A DNA stretch of 64,000 nt from Microbacterium pumilum (lineage in GTDB: Bacteria; Actinomycetota; Actinomycetes; Actinomycetales; Microbacteriaceae): positions 3,410,001 through 3,474,000 of the forward strand of contig NZ_BAAAOH010000001.1 in the NCBI RefSeq assembly GCF_039530225.1, given 5' to 3'. The notes under the pieces were generated by a model that worked only from the letters and a program-made list of their open reading frames with translations, was not told the DNA's origin and searched no databases. Below, in pieces: positions 56,562-64,000 of this stretch (the first letter of the stretch is position 1; each line of letters opens with the position of its first letter). Position numbers and translations under genes: made by a program.

Positions 56562-56633
56562 CTCCGCCGCCAGGATTCGAACCTGGGCCTAACAGCTCCA
56601 AAGGCTGTCGTGCTGCCGTTACACCACGGCGGA
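56562..56633 (-). tRNA. tRNA-Gln(UUG)
   Basis: 72-nt cloverleaf on the minus strand; acceptor TCCGCCG with CGGCGGA, anticodon loop CTTTGGA (anticodon UUG), T arm CCAGG-TTCGAAT-CCTGG, discriminator G, no encoded CCA. The glmU ATG begins after one extra base. Confidence 0.95.
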
Positions 56634-56675
56634 CCGCGGCGCCCGAGAGCGGACGTCGCCCATCAAGTCTGCCAG

Positions 56676-56697
56676 CCCTTCGACTGGCTCAGGGACC
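56676..56697 (+). repeat. dispersed 22-bp repeat, second copy
   Basis: Matches the sequence at 15519-15540 (in hisS, opposite strand) with one mismatch; contains GGCTCAGGGACC. Confidence 0.8.
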
Positions 56698-56719
56698 GGA
56701 ACCGGGGGCTCGGGGCCGG

Positions 56720-56789
56720 GCCCGGGACGACGGGTTCGGTGGCGGCAGGCTGGGAGGCGTGGCCCGGGACGACGGGTTCGATGGCGGCA
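56720..56789 (+). repeat. two 28-bp direct repeats upstream of marR
   Basis: Copies at 56720-56747 and 56762-56789, 42 bases apart, one mismatch; core CCCGGGACGACGGGTTCG. The second ends four bases before the probable -10. Confidence 0.85.
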
Positions 56790-56804
56790 CCCGATAATGG
56801 GGGC

Positions 56805-57302
56805 ATGGCGAAGGAGACGGACGAGGTCGATCGCATCGTCGAGGCGTGGATCGCGCAGCGCCCCGACCTCGACTTCTCGCCGCTCGAGGTCCTGTCGCGG
56901 GTCGATCGGCTTTCCCGCCACCTCGACAGGGCTCGCCGTGACGCGTTCCGGCGAAGCAACCTCGAACCATGGGAGTGGGATGTGCTGTCGGCACTCCGGC
57001 GCGCCGGCGAGCCGTTCCAGCTGAGCCCGAAGCAGCTCCTGCAGCAGACCCTCGTCTCGAGCGGCACGATGACCAACCGCATCGACCGGCTCGTGGACCG
57101 GCTGCTGGTGCGACGCGAGGCCGACCCCGGCGACGGGCGCAGCATCCTCGTCATCCTGACCGACGATGGAAAGACGAGGGTGGATGCCGCGATCACGCGG
57201 CTCGTGGATGCCGAGGCGATGCTGCTGGCCACCCTCGCCCGAGGCGACCGCGAGCGTCTCGCCGGGCTGCTGCGCAAACTGAGCCTCGGCTTCGACGCCT
57301 GA
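56805..57302 (+). CDS. MarR-family transcriptional regulator
   Basis: 165 residues. Winged helix at about 60-125: PWEWDVLSALRRAG, LSPKQLLQQTLVSSGTMTNRIDRLVDRLLV and the wing ADPGDGRSILVILTDDG. Ligand and targets unknown. GATAAT at 56793-56798 is six bases before the ATG, so the transcript is probably leaderless. It converges with the ABC-F gene. Confidence 0.92.
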   Translation: MAKETDEVDRIVEAWIAQRPDLDFSPLEVLSRVDRLSRHLDRARRDAFRRSNLEPWEWDVLSALRRAGEPFQLSPKQLLQQTLVSSGTMTNRIDRLVDRLLVRREADPGDGRSILVILTDDGKTRVDAAITRLVDAEAMLLATLARGDRERLAGLLRKLSLGFDA

Positions 57303-57320
57303 CCCCTTCCGCCTCGTCGG

Positions 57321-59135
57321 TCATCCGAGCTGGTCGGTGAGCTCGAACCAGCGCGCCTCGACGTCGTCGCGCTCGCCTTCCAGGCCCGTGATGCGGGTCA
57401 TCTCGGCCCCGATCCCGACGTAGTCCGCCTGATCGTGATCGGCGAGCGACGTGCGGGCGGCCGCGATCTGTCCCTCGAGCTTCTCGAGGCGGCGTTCCAG
57501 CGCACTCAGCTCCTTCTGCGCCGCACGCAGGTCGGAACCGCTGAGCCCCGGCGCGGCGGCCGGCGTCGCAGCGGCGGGGCCGGGTTTCGCGGGCGTATCG
57601 CGCTCGCGAGCGCGCAGTCGCAGATACTCGTCCACCCCGCCGGGGAGATGCCGCAGTCGCCCCGAAAGGATCGCGTACTGCTGATCGGTGACACGTTCGA
57701 GGAAGTACCGGTCGTGCGAGACCACGATGAGGGTTCCCGGCCACGAGTCGAGCAGGTCCTCCATCGCCGCGAGCATGTCGGTGTCGAGGTCGTTGGTCGG
57801 CTCGTCGAGGATCAGCACGTTCGGCTGCTCGAGCAGGATCAGCAGCAGCTGGAGGCGGCGCTTCTGCCCGCCCGAGAGGTCTTTCACGGGTGTCGACAGC
57901 TGGGCGCTGGCGAACCCCATCCGCTCCAGCAGCTGGCCCGGCGTCAATTCCTGCGCCTTCGATCCCGATCCGAACTCGTACGTCGTGCGCAGCCGTGAGA
58001 TGACCACGCGAACCGGATCGTTCAGGTGGTCCTCGAGTTCGTCCAGCCGCTGGGTGAGCGTGGCGACGTTGACGGTCTTGCCGCGCTTGACCCTGCCGGC
58101 CGTCGGCGTGACGTCGCCCGAGACGAGCCCGAGCAGCGTCGACTTGCCGGCCCCGTTCACGCCGAGGATGCCGGTGCGCTCACCGGGAGCGATCCGCCAC
58201 TCCACGTCGTGGAGCACCTCCTTCGGACCTGCGGGGCCTGTCGCAGGGTAGGTGACGGACGCGCCCAGCAGATCGACCACATCCTTGCCGAGCCGCGATA
58301 CGGCGAGCGACTGCAGCGCGAGCTTGTCGCGGATCTCGGGCTCATCGGCGATGAGGGCATTGGCCGCGTCGATGCGGAACTTCGGCTTCGAGGTGCGGGC
58401 CGGCGGACCACGCCTGAGCCACGCGAGCTCTTTGCGGGCGAGGTTCTGCCGGCGGGCCTCGATCGCCGCGGACTGCCGGTCGCGCTCGACGCGCTGCAGG
58501 ATGTACGCCGCGTAGCCTCCGTCGAACGGCTCCACCGTCCGGTCGTGCACCTCCCAGGTCTTCGTGCAGACCTCGTCGAGGAACCACCGGTCGTGGGTCA
58601 CCACCAGAAGCGCTCCGGATGACGCCGACCAGCGGCGGCGCAAGTGGTCGGCGAGCCAGGCGATCGCCTCCACATCCAGATGGTTGGTCGGCTCGTCGAG
58701 GAAGAGCACGTCGTCGTCGCCCGAGAGCAGCGCCGCAAGCGCCACGCGCCGTCGCTGTCCGCCCGAAAGGTCGGCGATCGCGGCATCCCATGGGATCTCG
58801 GCCAGCAGACCGCCGATGACGTCGCGCGTGCGTGCATCACCCGCCCACTCGTGCTCGGTCCGCGTGCCGACGACGGCTTCGCCGACCGTGAGAGCGTCAT
58901 CGAGGGTGTCGGTCTGGTCGAGAACGCCGACCCGCACACCACCCCGGAACGTGACACGACCGGAATCCGGCGCGAGGCGACCCGCGAGCATCGCCATCAG
59001 GCTCGACTTGCCGTCGCCGTTGCGACCCACGATGCCGATGCGGTCCCCCTCATCGACGCCGAGCGAGATGCCGTCGAACACGACCTTGGTGGGGAATTCC
59101 AAGTGCAGGCCCCCGGCCCCGAGAAGATGTGCCAT
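57321..59135 (-). CDS. ABC-F family ATPase, Uup-like
   Basis: 604 residues with two ABC domains and no membrane part. Walker A in GRNGDGKSSL and GVNGAGKSTL, signatures LSGGQRRR and LSGGQKRR, Walker B DEPTNHLD and DEPTNDLD, and a short linker. A C-terminal coiled coil (about 545-600) is as in Uup. ABC-F proteins act on ribosomes, and some give antibiotic protection. No regulatory leader peptide was seen. Confidence 0.94.
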   Translation of the reverse strand: MAHLLGAGGLHLEFPTKVVFDGISLGVDEGDRIGIVGRNGDGKSSLMAMLAGRLAPDSGRVTFRGGVRVGVLDQTDTLDDALTVGEAVVGTRTEHEWAGDARTRDVIGGLLAEIPWDAAIADLSGGQRRRVALAALLSGDDDVLFLDEPTNHLDVEAIAWLADHLRRRWSASSGALLVVTHDRWFLDEVCTKTWEVHDRTVEPFDGGYAAYILQRVERDRQSAAIEARRQNLARKELAWLRRGPPARTSKPKFRIDAANALIADEPEIRDKLALQSLAVSRLGKDVVDLLGASVTYPATGPAGPKEVLHDVEWRIAPGERTGILGVNGAGKSTLLGLVSGDVTPTAGRVKRGKTVNVATLTQRLDELEDHLNDPVRVVISRLRTTYEFGSGSKAQELTPGQLLERMGFASAQLSTPVKDLSGGQKRRLQLLLILLEQPNVLILDEPTNDLDTDMLAAMEDLLDSWPGTLIVVSHDRYFLERVTDQQYAILSGRLRHLPGGVDEYLRLRARERDTPAKPGPAAATPAAAPGLSGSDLRAAQKELSALERRLEKLEGQIAAARTSLADHDQADYVGIGAEMTRITGLEGERDDVEARWFELTDQLG

Positions 59136-59182
59136 GTCTGCTCCAGGCTAGGCCAGCGCATGGCATGCCCGCATCGGGCGGA

Positions 59183-60550
59183 TCAGTACCAGACGCTCAG
59201 CCGGGGCACGGCGTGCCAGCCGAACACGCGCGCGGCGGCGGCCGCATCCGTCGACCGCACCCGCCCGGCCGCAGCCAGGGTCGCGAGCGACACCCCACCC
59301 AGGTATGCGGCCGAGAGCTCCTCGACGCCCAGCTGCACGCCGACGGCGCCATCAGGCGCATTTCCGGGCTCGGCAGCGGTGACGTGGCCATGGCCGCCGG
59401 CATCGACGGTCAGCACCCAGCTGCCGGCCGCGTAACCCAGCGCATCCTCGACGTCCAGCACCAGGGTTCCCGAGGCGGCGTATTCGCGCGCCTCGAGCGC
59501 CACGACGATGTCGAGGATGCGGACGTACTGGTGATCGCTCACCATGACGGTCGCCGCACGCTGATCCGAGATCATCCACCGCAGCGGCTCGTCGACCGAC
59601 AGCTCGTGCGCGCGAACCTCTCCGATCAGGTCGAGCTCGAGGAAGAACCGCCACAGCGCCGCGTAGGCGTCATCCGTCTCGGCGAGGAGATACGACACCG
59701 ACACGGTCGACTTCGTCCAGTCCTTCTCGTTCTCTCGCACCGAGTACACCGCGACACCGCGGACCTCGCCCGCTTCGTCGGCGTACTGGACCGCGCGGGT
59801 GCTGCCGGCGTCCTTGGCGTCGGGACGGGTGCCCGCGTACGAGTCCCAATGGCCGCCCGGCACGTCGATCTCGCCCGCAACCGACAGCCGCACCCGATCG
59901 TGGAGGGGCGCGATCAGCTCGCGCAGCCGCTCGCGCGGGATGAAGTCGACCCGGCCGCCCGGTCGCGGGCCGATCCAGTGCGCCCGCTTGACATCGATGT
60001 GCCACGACGCGCTCGCGGCTGCCGGAGCGAACCCGTAGCGGCCGTAAAGCTGCGACTCGCTCACGGTGAGCATCGCGATCGGCACGCCCGCCCTATCCGC
60101 AACCTTCAGTTCGCCCTCCAGCATCGCGCGGGCGATGCCACGGCGTCGGTGCGTCGGGGCGACGGTGACCGCCGAGATGGCGCACGAGGGGATGCCGGCG
60201 CCACCGGGCAGCGCGAGCTCGCCGATCCACGAGGCGATGGTCGCGACCGGAGCCTCGGGCATCGGGGCGGAGTCGTCGTAGATGCCCGTTGCGCGGCGAT
60301 AGGCGCTGCGTTCCCGGACCGCCGTGCGCTGCTCATCGGAGCGCTCCGAGTCCAGGAACCCGCGCGCGACCACCTGCAGCCAATTGCCGAACGCGTCGGG
60401 ATCCTCGATGGAGACCAGTCGCGGTTCGAGCCCGACCCCGGCCAGGCGGACGACGGTGCTGGGGTCTATGGCGGCTACCCGGAACGCGGCCGGGTCCACC
60501 CGCCGTGCCTCGACTCCCGCTGTGGAGCTCGTGTCTGTGTCAGTGCTCAT
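59183..60550 (-). CDS. Eis-like GNAT acetyltransferase
   Basis: 455 residues, fitting the Eis layout: N-terminal GNAT with the acetyl-CoA loop VTVAPTHRRRGIARAML, a second GNAT-like domain, and a C-terminal sterol-carrier-like domain ending in SVWY, whose terminal carboxylate is the catalytic base in Eis. Eis enzymes acetylate aminoglycosides or lysines. Substrate not determined here. Confidence 0.9.
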   Translation of the reverse strand: MSTDTDTSSTAGVEARRVDPAAFRVAAIDPSTVVRLAGVGLEPRLVSIEDPDAFGNWLQVVARGFLDSERSDEQRTAVRERSAYRRATGIYDDSAPMPEAPVATIASWIGELALPGGAGIPSCAISAVTVAPTHRRRGIARAMLEGELKVADRAGVPIAMLTVSESQLYGRYGFAPAAASASWHIDVKRAHWIGPRPGGRVDFIPRERLRELIAPLHDRVRLSVAGEIDVPGGHWDSYAGTRPDAKDAGSTRAVQYADEAGEVRGVAVYSVRENEKDWTKSTVSVSYLLAETDDAYAALWRFFLELDLIGEVRAHELSVDEPLRWMISDQRAATVMVSDHQYVRILDIVVALEAREYAASGTLVLDVEDALGYAAGSWVLTVDAGGHGHVTAAEPGNAPDGAVGVQLGVEELSAAYLGGVSLATLAAAGRVRSTDAAAAARVFGWHAVPRLSVWY

Positions 60551-60618
60551 CGATCAGTCCTTCTCATCACGATCGTTCTGTTTCTTCTCCGCCGGTCCCC
60601 CGCCTCGCGCCGGGACGG

Positions 60619-61566
60619 TCACATGCTCATCACACGTGCGCCCGCGACAGGCCCGTGGACGTGCAGCGCCGTCATCCCGGCGGCAGACAGCGTCACCTGC
60701 AGTTCGAGCGCGGACTCCGCGTCCGCGGTGAGGAAGGCGAGGGTCGGGCCGGACCCTGAGACCATCCCCACGAGTGCGCCCGAGTGGTCACCGAGTTCGA
60801 GGGCATCGCGCAGCTGCGGCCGGAGTGAGAGCGCGGCGGTCTGCAGGTCGTTGCGCACCCGTTCGGCGAGGGCGACCGGATCCCCCGCGCGCAGGGCCTG
60901 GAGCACACCCGGGTCGACTTCAGGCGTGCGTCTGACACCGATCTCCCTCGGTGCGGACCCGCCACCGCTCTGATCGCGAAGCCGATCGAGGTGCGCGTAG
61001 ACCTCCGGCGTGGACAGCCCGGCATCCGTCGGAAGCAGCACCCAGTCGAAGCGTCCTTTCGCGAGGGCCGGGTTCAGCTGGTCGCCGCGACCGGTCCCGA
61101 TCGCAGTGCCTCCCATGAGCGCGAAGGGCACGTCGGCGCCGAGGCGCGCGCCCAGACGATGCAGCTCGGCGGTGCCGACATCCGTTCCCCACAGGGCGTC
61201 GCAAGCGACCAGCGCCGCAGCGGCATCCGCTGATCCACCGCCCATTCCGCCGGCGACCGGCACGTACTTGTGGATGTCGAGGTGAACCCCGCCGGCATGG
61301 CCGGTCTTCTTGGCGAGCAGCCGCGCGGCGCGCAGGGCGAGATTGCGATCGTCCGCGGGGACGCCCGAGACGTCGACCGCTCCGGCGATCGACACCGTGA
61401 AGTCGTCGGAGGGCTCGGCCCACACATCCTCGTACAGCGACACCGCCTGGTAGGCCGACGCGACGTCGTGATAACCGTCGGCTTGAACGTCGCCGACCTC
61501 GAAGAAGAGATTCAGCTTGCCCGGCGCCCGCACGTGGACCCGATCGGCGACGAGATGGGTGGTCAC
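60619..61566 (-). CDS. ispE: 4-diphosphocytidyl-2-C-methylerythritol kinase
   Basis: 315 residues, GTG start overlapping the aldo/keto reductase stop as GTGA. GHMP kinase: substrate K17 in [13 protein letters not shown] loop [17 protein letters not shown] (103-119), and C-terminal GSGPTLAFL. It phosphorylates CDP-ME in the MEP isoprenoid pathway. Co-translation with the reductase is unusual for ispE, which often follows ksgA. Confidence 0.96.
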   Translation of the reverse strand: MTTHLVADRVHVRAPGKLNLFFEVGDVQADGYHDVASAYQAVSLYEDVWAEPSDDFTVSIAGAVDVSGVPADDRNLALRAARLLAKKTGHAGGVHLDIHKYVPVAGGMGGGSADAAAALVACDALWGTDVGTAELHRLGARLGADVPFALMGGTAIGTGRGDQLNPALAKGRFDWVLLPTDAGLSTPEVYAHLDRLRDQSGGGSAPREIGVRRTPEVDPGVLQALRAGDPVALAERVRNDLQTAALSLRPQLRDALELGDHSGALVGMVSGSGPTLAFLTADAESALELQVTLSAAGMTALHVHGPVAGARVMSM

Positions 61567-62630
61567 AGCTTGGTCGACTCCGCCCAGAGATCGACGTCGA
61601 TGTCGTCCGACAGCCCGTCGATGCGCTCCAGCTCCTCGACCGTGAACGCCGGGCCGTCGAGGGCCGCGAGGTTCTCGTCGAGCTGCTCGGGACGGGATGC
61701 GCCGATCAATGCCGACGCGACGACCGGGTCACGCAGCACCCACTGGATCGCGAACTGTGCGAGGGTCTGGCCACGCTCCTTCGCGATCACATCCAATCCG
61801 CGCAGCGTCGCCAGCCCCCTAGGGCTCAGCGATGCCTCGGGCAGCGACGAGCGCTGCTGGGCGCGCTCGGCCTTCCCGTCGCCGAGATACTTGGAGGTCA
61901 GCAGGCCCTGAGCAAGCGGTGTGAAGGCGATGGCTCCGATGCCCTCCTGCTTCATCACGCCGGTCAGCCCGTCCTCGATCCAGCGGTTGAGGATGGAGTA
62001 CGACGGCTGGTGTATGACGAGCGGCGTGCCGAGGCTGCGCGCGATGGCGACGGCCACTGCGGTGCGCTCCGCGCTGTACGACGAGATGCCGACGTAGCGG
62101 GCCTTGCCCTGGCGTACCAGCGTGTCGAGGGCGCCGATCGTCTCCTCCAGCGGCGTCACCGGGTCTACGCGGTGCGAGTAGAAGATGTCGACGTCGTCCA
62201 GGCCCATCCGCTTCAGGGACTGGTCCGCGCTCGCCAGGATGTACTTGCGCGACGCGAGATCGCCGTACGGCCCCGGCCACATGTCCCATCCGGCCTTGGA
62301 CGAGATGATGAGCTCGTCGCGATAGGGAGCGAAGTCCTCGCGCATCATCCGCCCGAAGTTCGTCTCGGCCGATCCGTACGGCGGGCCGTAGTTGTTCGCG
62401 AGGTCGAAATGGGTGATGCCCCGGTCGAACGCGTGGCGCAGGAGCGCACGCTGCCGATCGAACGGGATGTTGTCGCCGAAGTTCCACCACAGCCCCAACG
62501 AGATCGGCGGGAGGTAGAGGCCCGACGCCCCGACTTGGCGGTAGTCAGTTCCTGCGTAGCGGTCGTCGGCTGCTGTGTACGGGCGGTGGATGTCTCGCAC
62601 ATCCGGGCGGAACCGTGGCACGTCGCTCAT
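61563..62630 (-). CDS. aldo/keto reductase, YghZ type
   Basis: 355 residues from ATG 62630. AKR barrel with the tetrad region: [14 protein letters not shown] (Asp, Tyr), [16 protein letters not shown] (Lys) and FYSHRVDP (His). The sequence MWPGPYG is typical of the L-glyceraldehyde 3-phosphate/methylglyoxal reductase branch (YghZ/Gpr). TAGCCT (62637-62642, minus) is six bases upstream and selects this start. Coupled to ispE. Confidence 0.93.
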   Translation of the reverse strand: MSDVPRFRPDVRDIHRPYTAADDRYAGTDYRQVGASGLYLPPISLGLWWNFGDNIPFDRQRALLRHAFDRGITHFDLANNYGPPYGSAETNFGRMMREDFAPYRDELIISSKAGWDMWPGPYGDLASRKYILASADQSLKRMGLDDVDIFYSHRVDPVTPLEETIGALDTLVRQGKARYVGISSYSAERTAVAVAIARSLGTPLVIHQPSYSILNRWIEDGLTGVMKQEGIGAIAFTPLAQGLLTSKYLGDGKAERAQQRSSLPEASLSPRGLATLRGLDVIAKERGQTLAQFAIQWVLRDPVVASALIGASRPEQLDENLAALDGPAFTVEELERIDGLSDDIDVDLWAESTKL

Positions 62631-62730
62631 GCACACAGGCTATCGATGGTGCCGCGCCCGCGCAGGGCCAGCTCGTGCCGGCGGATGCCGCGACAGTCCG
62701 GTCGGCGGTGTCAAGGATCGGGCGGGGAAA

Positions 62731-62743
62731 TGTTTCCGAAACA
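62731..62743. promoter_or_regulatory. palindrome upstream of the Stealth gene
   Basis: TGTTTCCGAAACA, perfect palindrome, eight bases before CATAGT, a candidate -10 at 62751-62756. Possible operator. Confidence 0.45.
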
Positions 62744-62810
62744 CCGTCTGCATAGTGTGTGCCACACCCGGAGCGCGCCCGGCAGCGCGCACACCTGAAG
62801 AAGGAACCCT

Positions 62811-64000
62811 ATGGCGAACCTCTCCGCTCTGCCGCAGCAGGAGCACTCGTGGTCCGGCCTCATCGATCGCGACGACATCGTGTGGGATCGCGGCCTGCTG
62901 CATCTGGTGCACGACAGCCTCACGCCCGATCAGGCGCGCGTCGCCGACCTCCTGCTCGTCGCGGAGGCCCTGGAGCAAGCCGGCGTACCGGTCCTGCTGA
63001 TCCGTCACGATCGCGCGGTGCCGGCGCTCGTTGCAGATCTGTCGCATGGGGCGGTCGCGTCTGCCGCCCTCGCCGCGCTCGGCGAGCGCGAGCCGCTGTA
63101 TGTCAAAGCTCGGCGGCAGCCTCCGCAGCTCGCCGCGGAAGCGGATGCGCTCCCCGCGTCTCCGACCGCTCTCCGGGTCTACCGCCCACGCGTGGTGCGG
63201 GGCGGCGGCCTGCGCTACGGCTCCTCGCTGGCCGCCCGGCTGGAGTTCTGGCGGTTCGGCGAAGAGCTCGTCGAGGCGCCGAACGACAACGCGCTGATGC
63301 GGCGCGCGTCGCCGGTCCATGACCTGGCTTACGAAGAGGTCGAGCGCTTCGGCCGCACCTGGCGCACGATCTCGGGCATGTTCGACGCTCAGCCCGACGA
63401 GTTCACACACGACGTGGATCTGGTCTTCTCGTGGGTGGATGGCTCATCCACCGACTTCCAGAGGCAGCGCGCCGCCCACCTGGCGGAGTACGTCGTCGGC
63501 GAAGGCGATGACGGGCCCGCACGGTACCGCCACGTCGACGAGCTGCGCTACGCCCTGCGCAGCGTCTACATGTACGCGCCGTGGGTGCGCCGGATCTTCA
63601 TCGCCACCGACTCCCCCGTGCCGGAGTGGCTGCGCGAGCATCCGAAGATCACCATCGTGCGCAGCGAGGAGTTCTTCGCCGACCCGACCGTGCTGCCGAC
63701 GCACAACTCCCACGCGGTCGAGGCGCAGCTGCACCGCATCCCGGGTCTCGCCGAGCACTTCATCTACTCCAATGACGACATGTTCTTCGGACGCCTCGTC
63801 GAGCCCGAGCTGTTCTTCTCGGCGGCGGGCGTGTCGCAGTTCGTCGAGTGCGAGGTGCGCATCGGCGTCGGCGCTCCCGACAGCGCGCGGAGCGGACATG
63901 ACAACGGCTTGCGGGTCAACCGCGAGCTCTTGCGCAAACGATTCGGCCGCACGATCCTCCGCGATCTCGAGCACTGCGCGACGCCCCTTCGGCGCAGCGT
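62811..64000 (+). CDS. Stealth-family sugar-phosphotransferase, 5' part
   Basis: Frame open from ATG 62811 (AAGGA upstream) to the window end, at least 396 residues. A non-conserved N-terminal domain (about 1-195) is followed by Stealth conserved region 1 DVDLVFSWVDGS (201-212) and region 2 RYRHVDELRYALRSVYMYAP, then IFIATD and FIYSNDDMFF. Stealth proteins transfer hexose-1-phosphate to capsule or cell-wall glycopolymers, using a metal-bound DxD-like site. The C-terminal regions lie outside the window. Confidence 0.92.
   Translation, partial: MANLSALPQQEHSWSGLIDRDDIVWDRGLLHLVHDSLTPDQARVADLLLVAEALEQAGVPVLLIRHDRAVPALVADLSHGAVASAALAALGEREPLYVKARRQPPQLAAEADALPASPTALRVYRPRVVRGGGLRYGSSLAARLEFWRFGEELVEAPNDNALMRRASPVHDLAYEEVERFGRTWRTISGMFDAQPDEFTHDVDLVFSWVDGSSTDFQRQRAAHLAEYVVGEGDDGPARYRHVDELRYALRSVYMYAPWVRRIFIATDSPVPEWLREHPKITIVRSEEFFADPTVLPTHNSHAVEAQLHRIPGLAEHFIYSNDDMFFGRLVEPELFFSAAGVSQFVECEVRIGVGAPDSARSGHDNGLRVNRELLRKRFGRTILRDLEHCATPLRRS

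Noticed and set aside
54785..56797. 670-codon plus-strand frame
   Set aside because: Shadow of prs and glmU, and it runs through tRNA-Gln.

Overview
The window reads as chromosome of a high-GC Gram-positive bacterium of the Microbacteriaceae, most likely Microbacterium or a close relative. The evidence is the strong G/C bias at third codon positions, frequent GTG starts, TANNNT -10 boxes placed 6-7 bases before start codons (leaderless mRNAs), and an actinobacterial gene order. DUF501-ftsB-eno, mazG, mfd, pth-rplY and prs-glmU-tRNA-Gln are the same blocks that lie together around mfd in Mycobacterium, here separated by other genes. No phage, plasmid, CRISPR array, rRNA or complete insertion sequence was seen.

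Layout. 1-4 kb: two YcaQ-type winged-helix proteins around an anchored hypothetical protein, then lemA-htpX. 4-6.6 kb: a coupled PLP-enzyme/lactone-oxidase pair. 6.8 kb: a tRNA with UAA anticodon but a short variable loop. 6.9-13 kb (minus): methyltransferase, eno, ftsB, DUF501, a frameshifted secreted subtilase, ndh. 13-21 kb: DUF4442 protein, APC permease, nhaA-mazG-hisS (hisS carries an in-frame 21-bp repeat array), ppc. 21-23.7 kb: gamma carbonic anhydrase, then an HNH/DUF222 gene behind an AT-rich promoter. 23.7-29.9 kb: mfd, a membrane protein, pth, rplY, a 40-residue membrane peptide.

29.9-41.2 kb is a glucuronide/hexuronate catabolic island: beta-glucuronidase (uidA) releases glucuronate, a GPH transporter imports substrate, UxaC and UxuB convert glucuronate to mannonate, ManD dehydrates it to 2-keto-3-deoxygluconate; gluconokinase and 6-phosphogluconate dehydrogenase connect to the pentose phosphate pathway. 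A LacI-family repressor lies in the island and five copies of one LacI-type palindrome sit on its promoters.

41-54 kb holds a berberine-type flavoenzyme, CorA, an epimerase-like protein, a secreted vanadium-haloperoxidase-like protein, a MacB-type ABC transporter, an OmpR-type two-component system and a three-gene flavin electron-transfer operon (FMN lipoprotein, ApbE, RnfD/NqrB-like membrane protein fused to a ferredoxin-reductase module). The ABC genes, the two-component genes and the flavin operon share an 11-bp-period CATAG direct repeat; in the ABC and flavin promoters box, -10 and start codon are almost identically spaced. This looks like one regulon and is the best candidate here for an undescribed system. 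54-64 kb: prs-glmU placed one base after tRNA-Gln, a MarR regulator, an ABC-F ATPase, an Eis-like acetyltransferase, aldo/keto reductase-ispE, and the start of a Stealth-family phosphotransferase cut by the window end.
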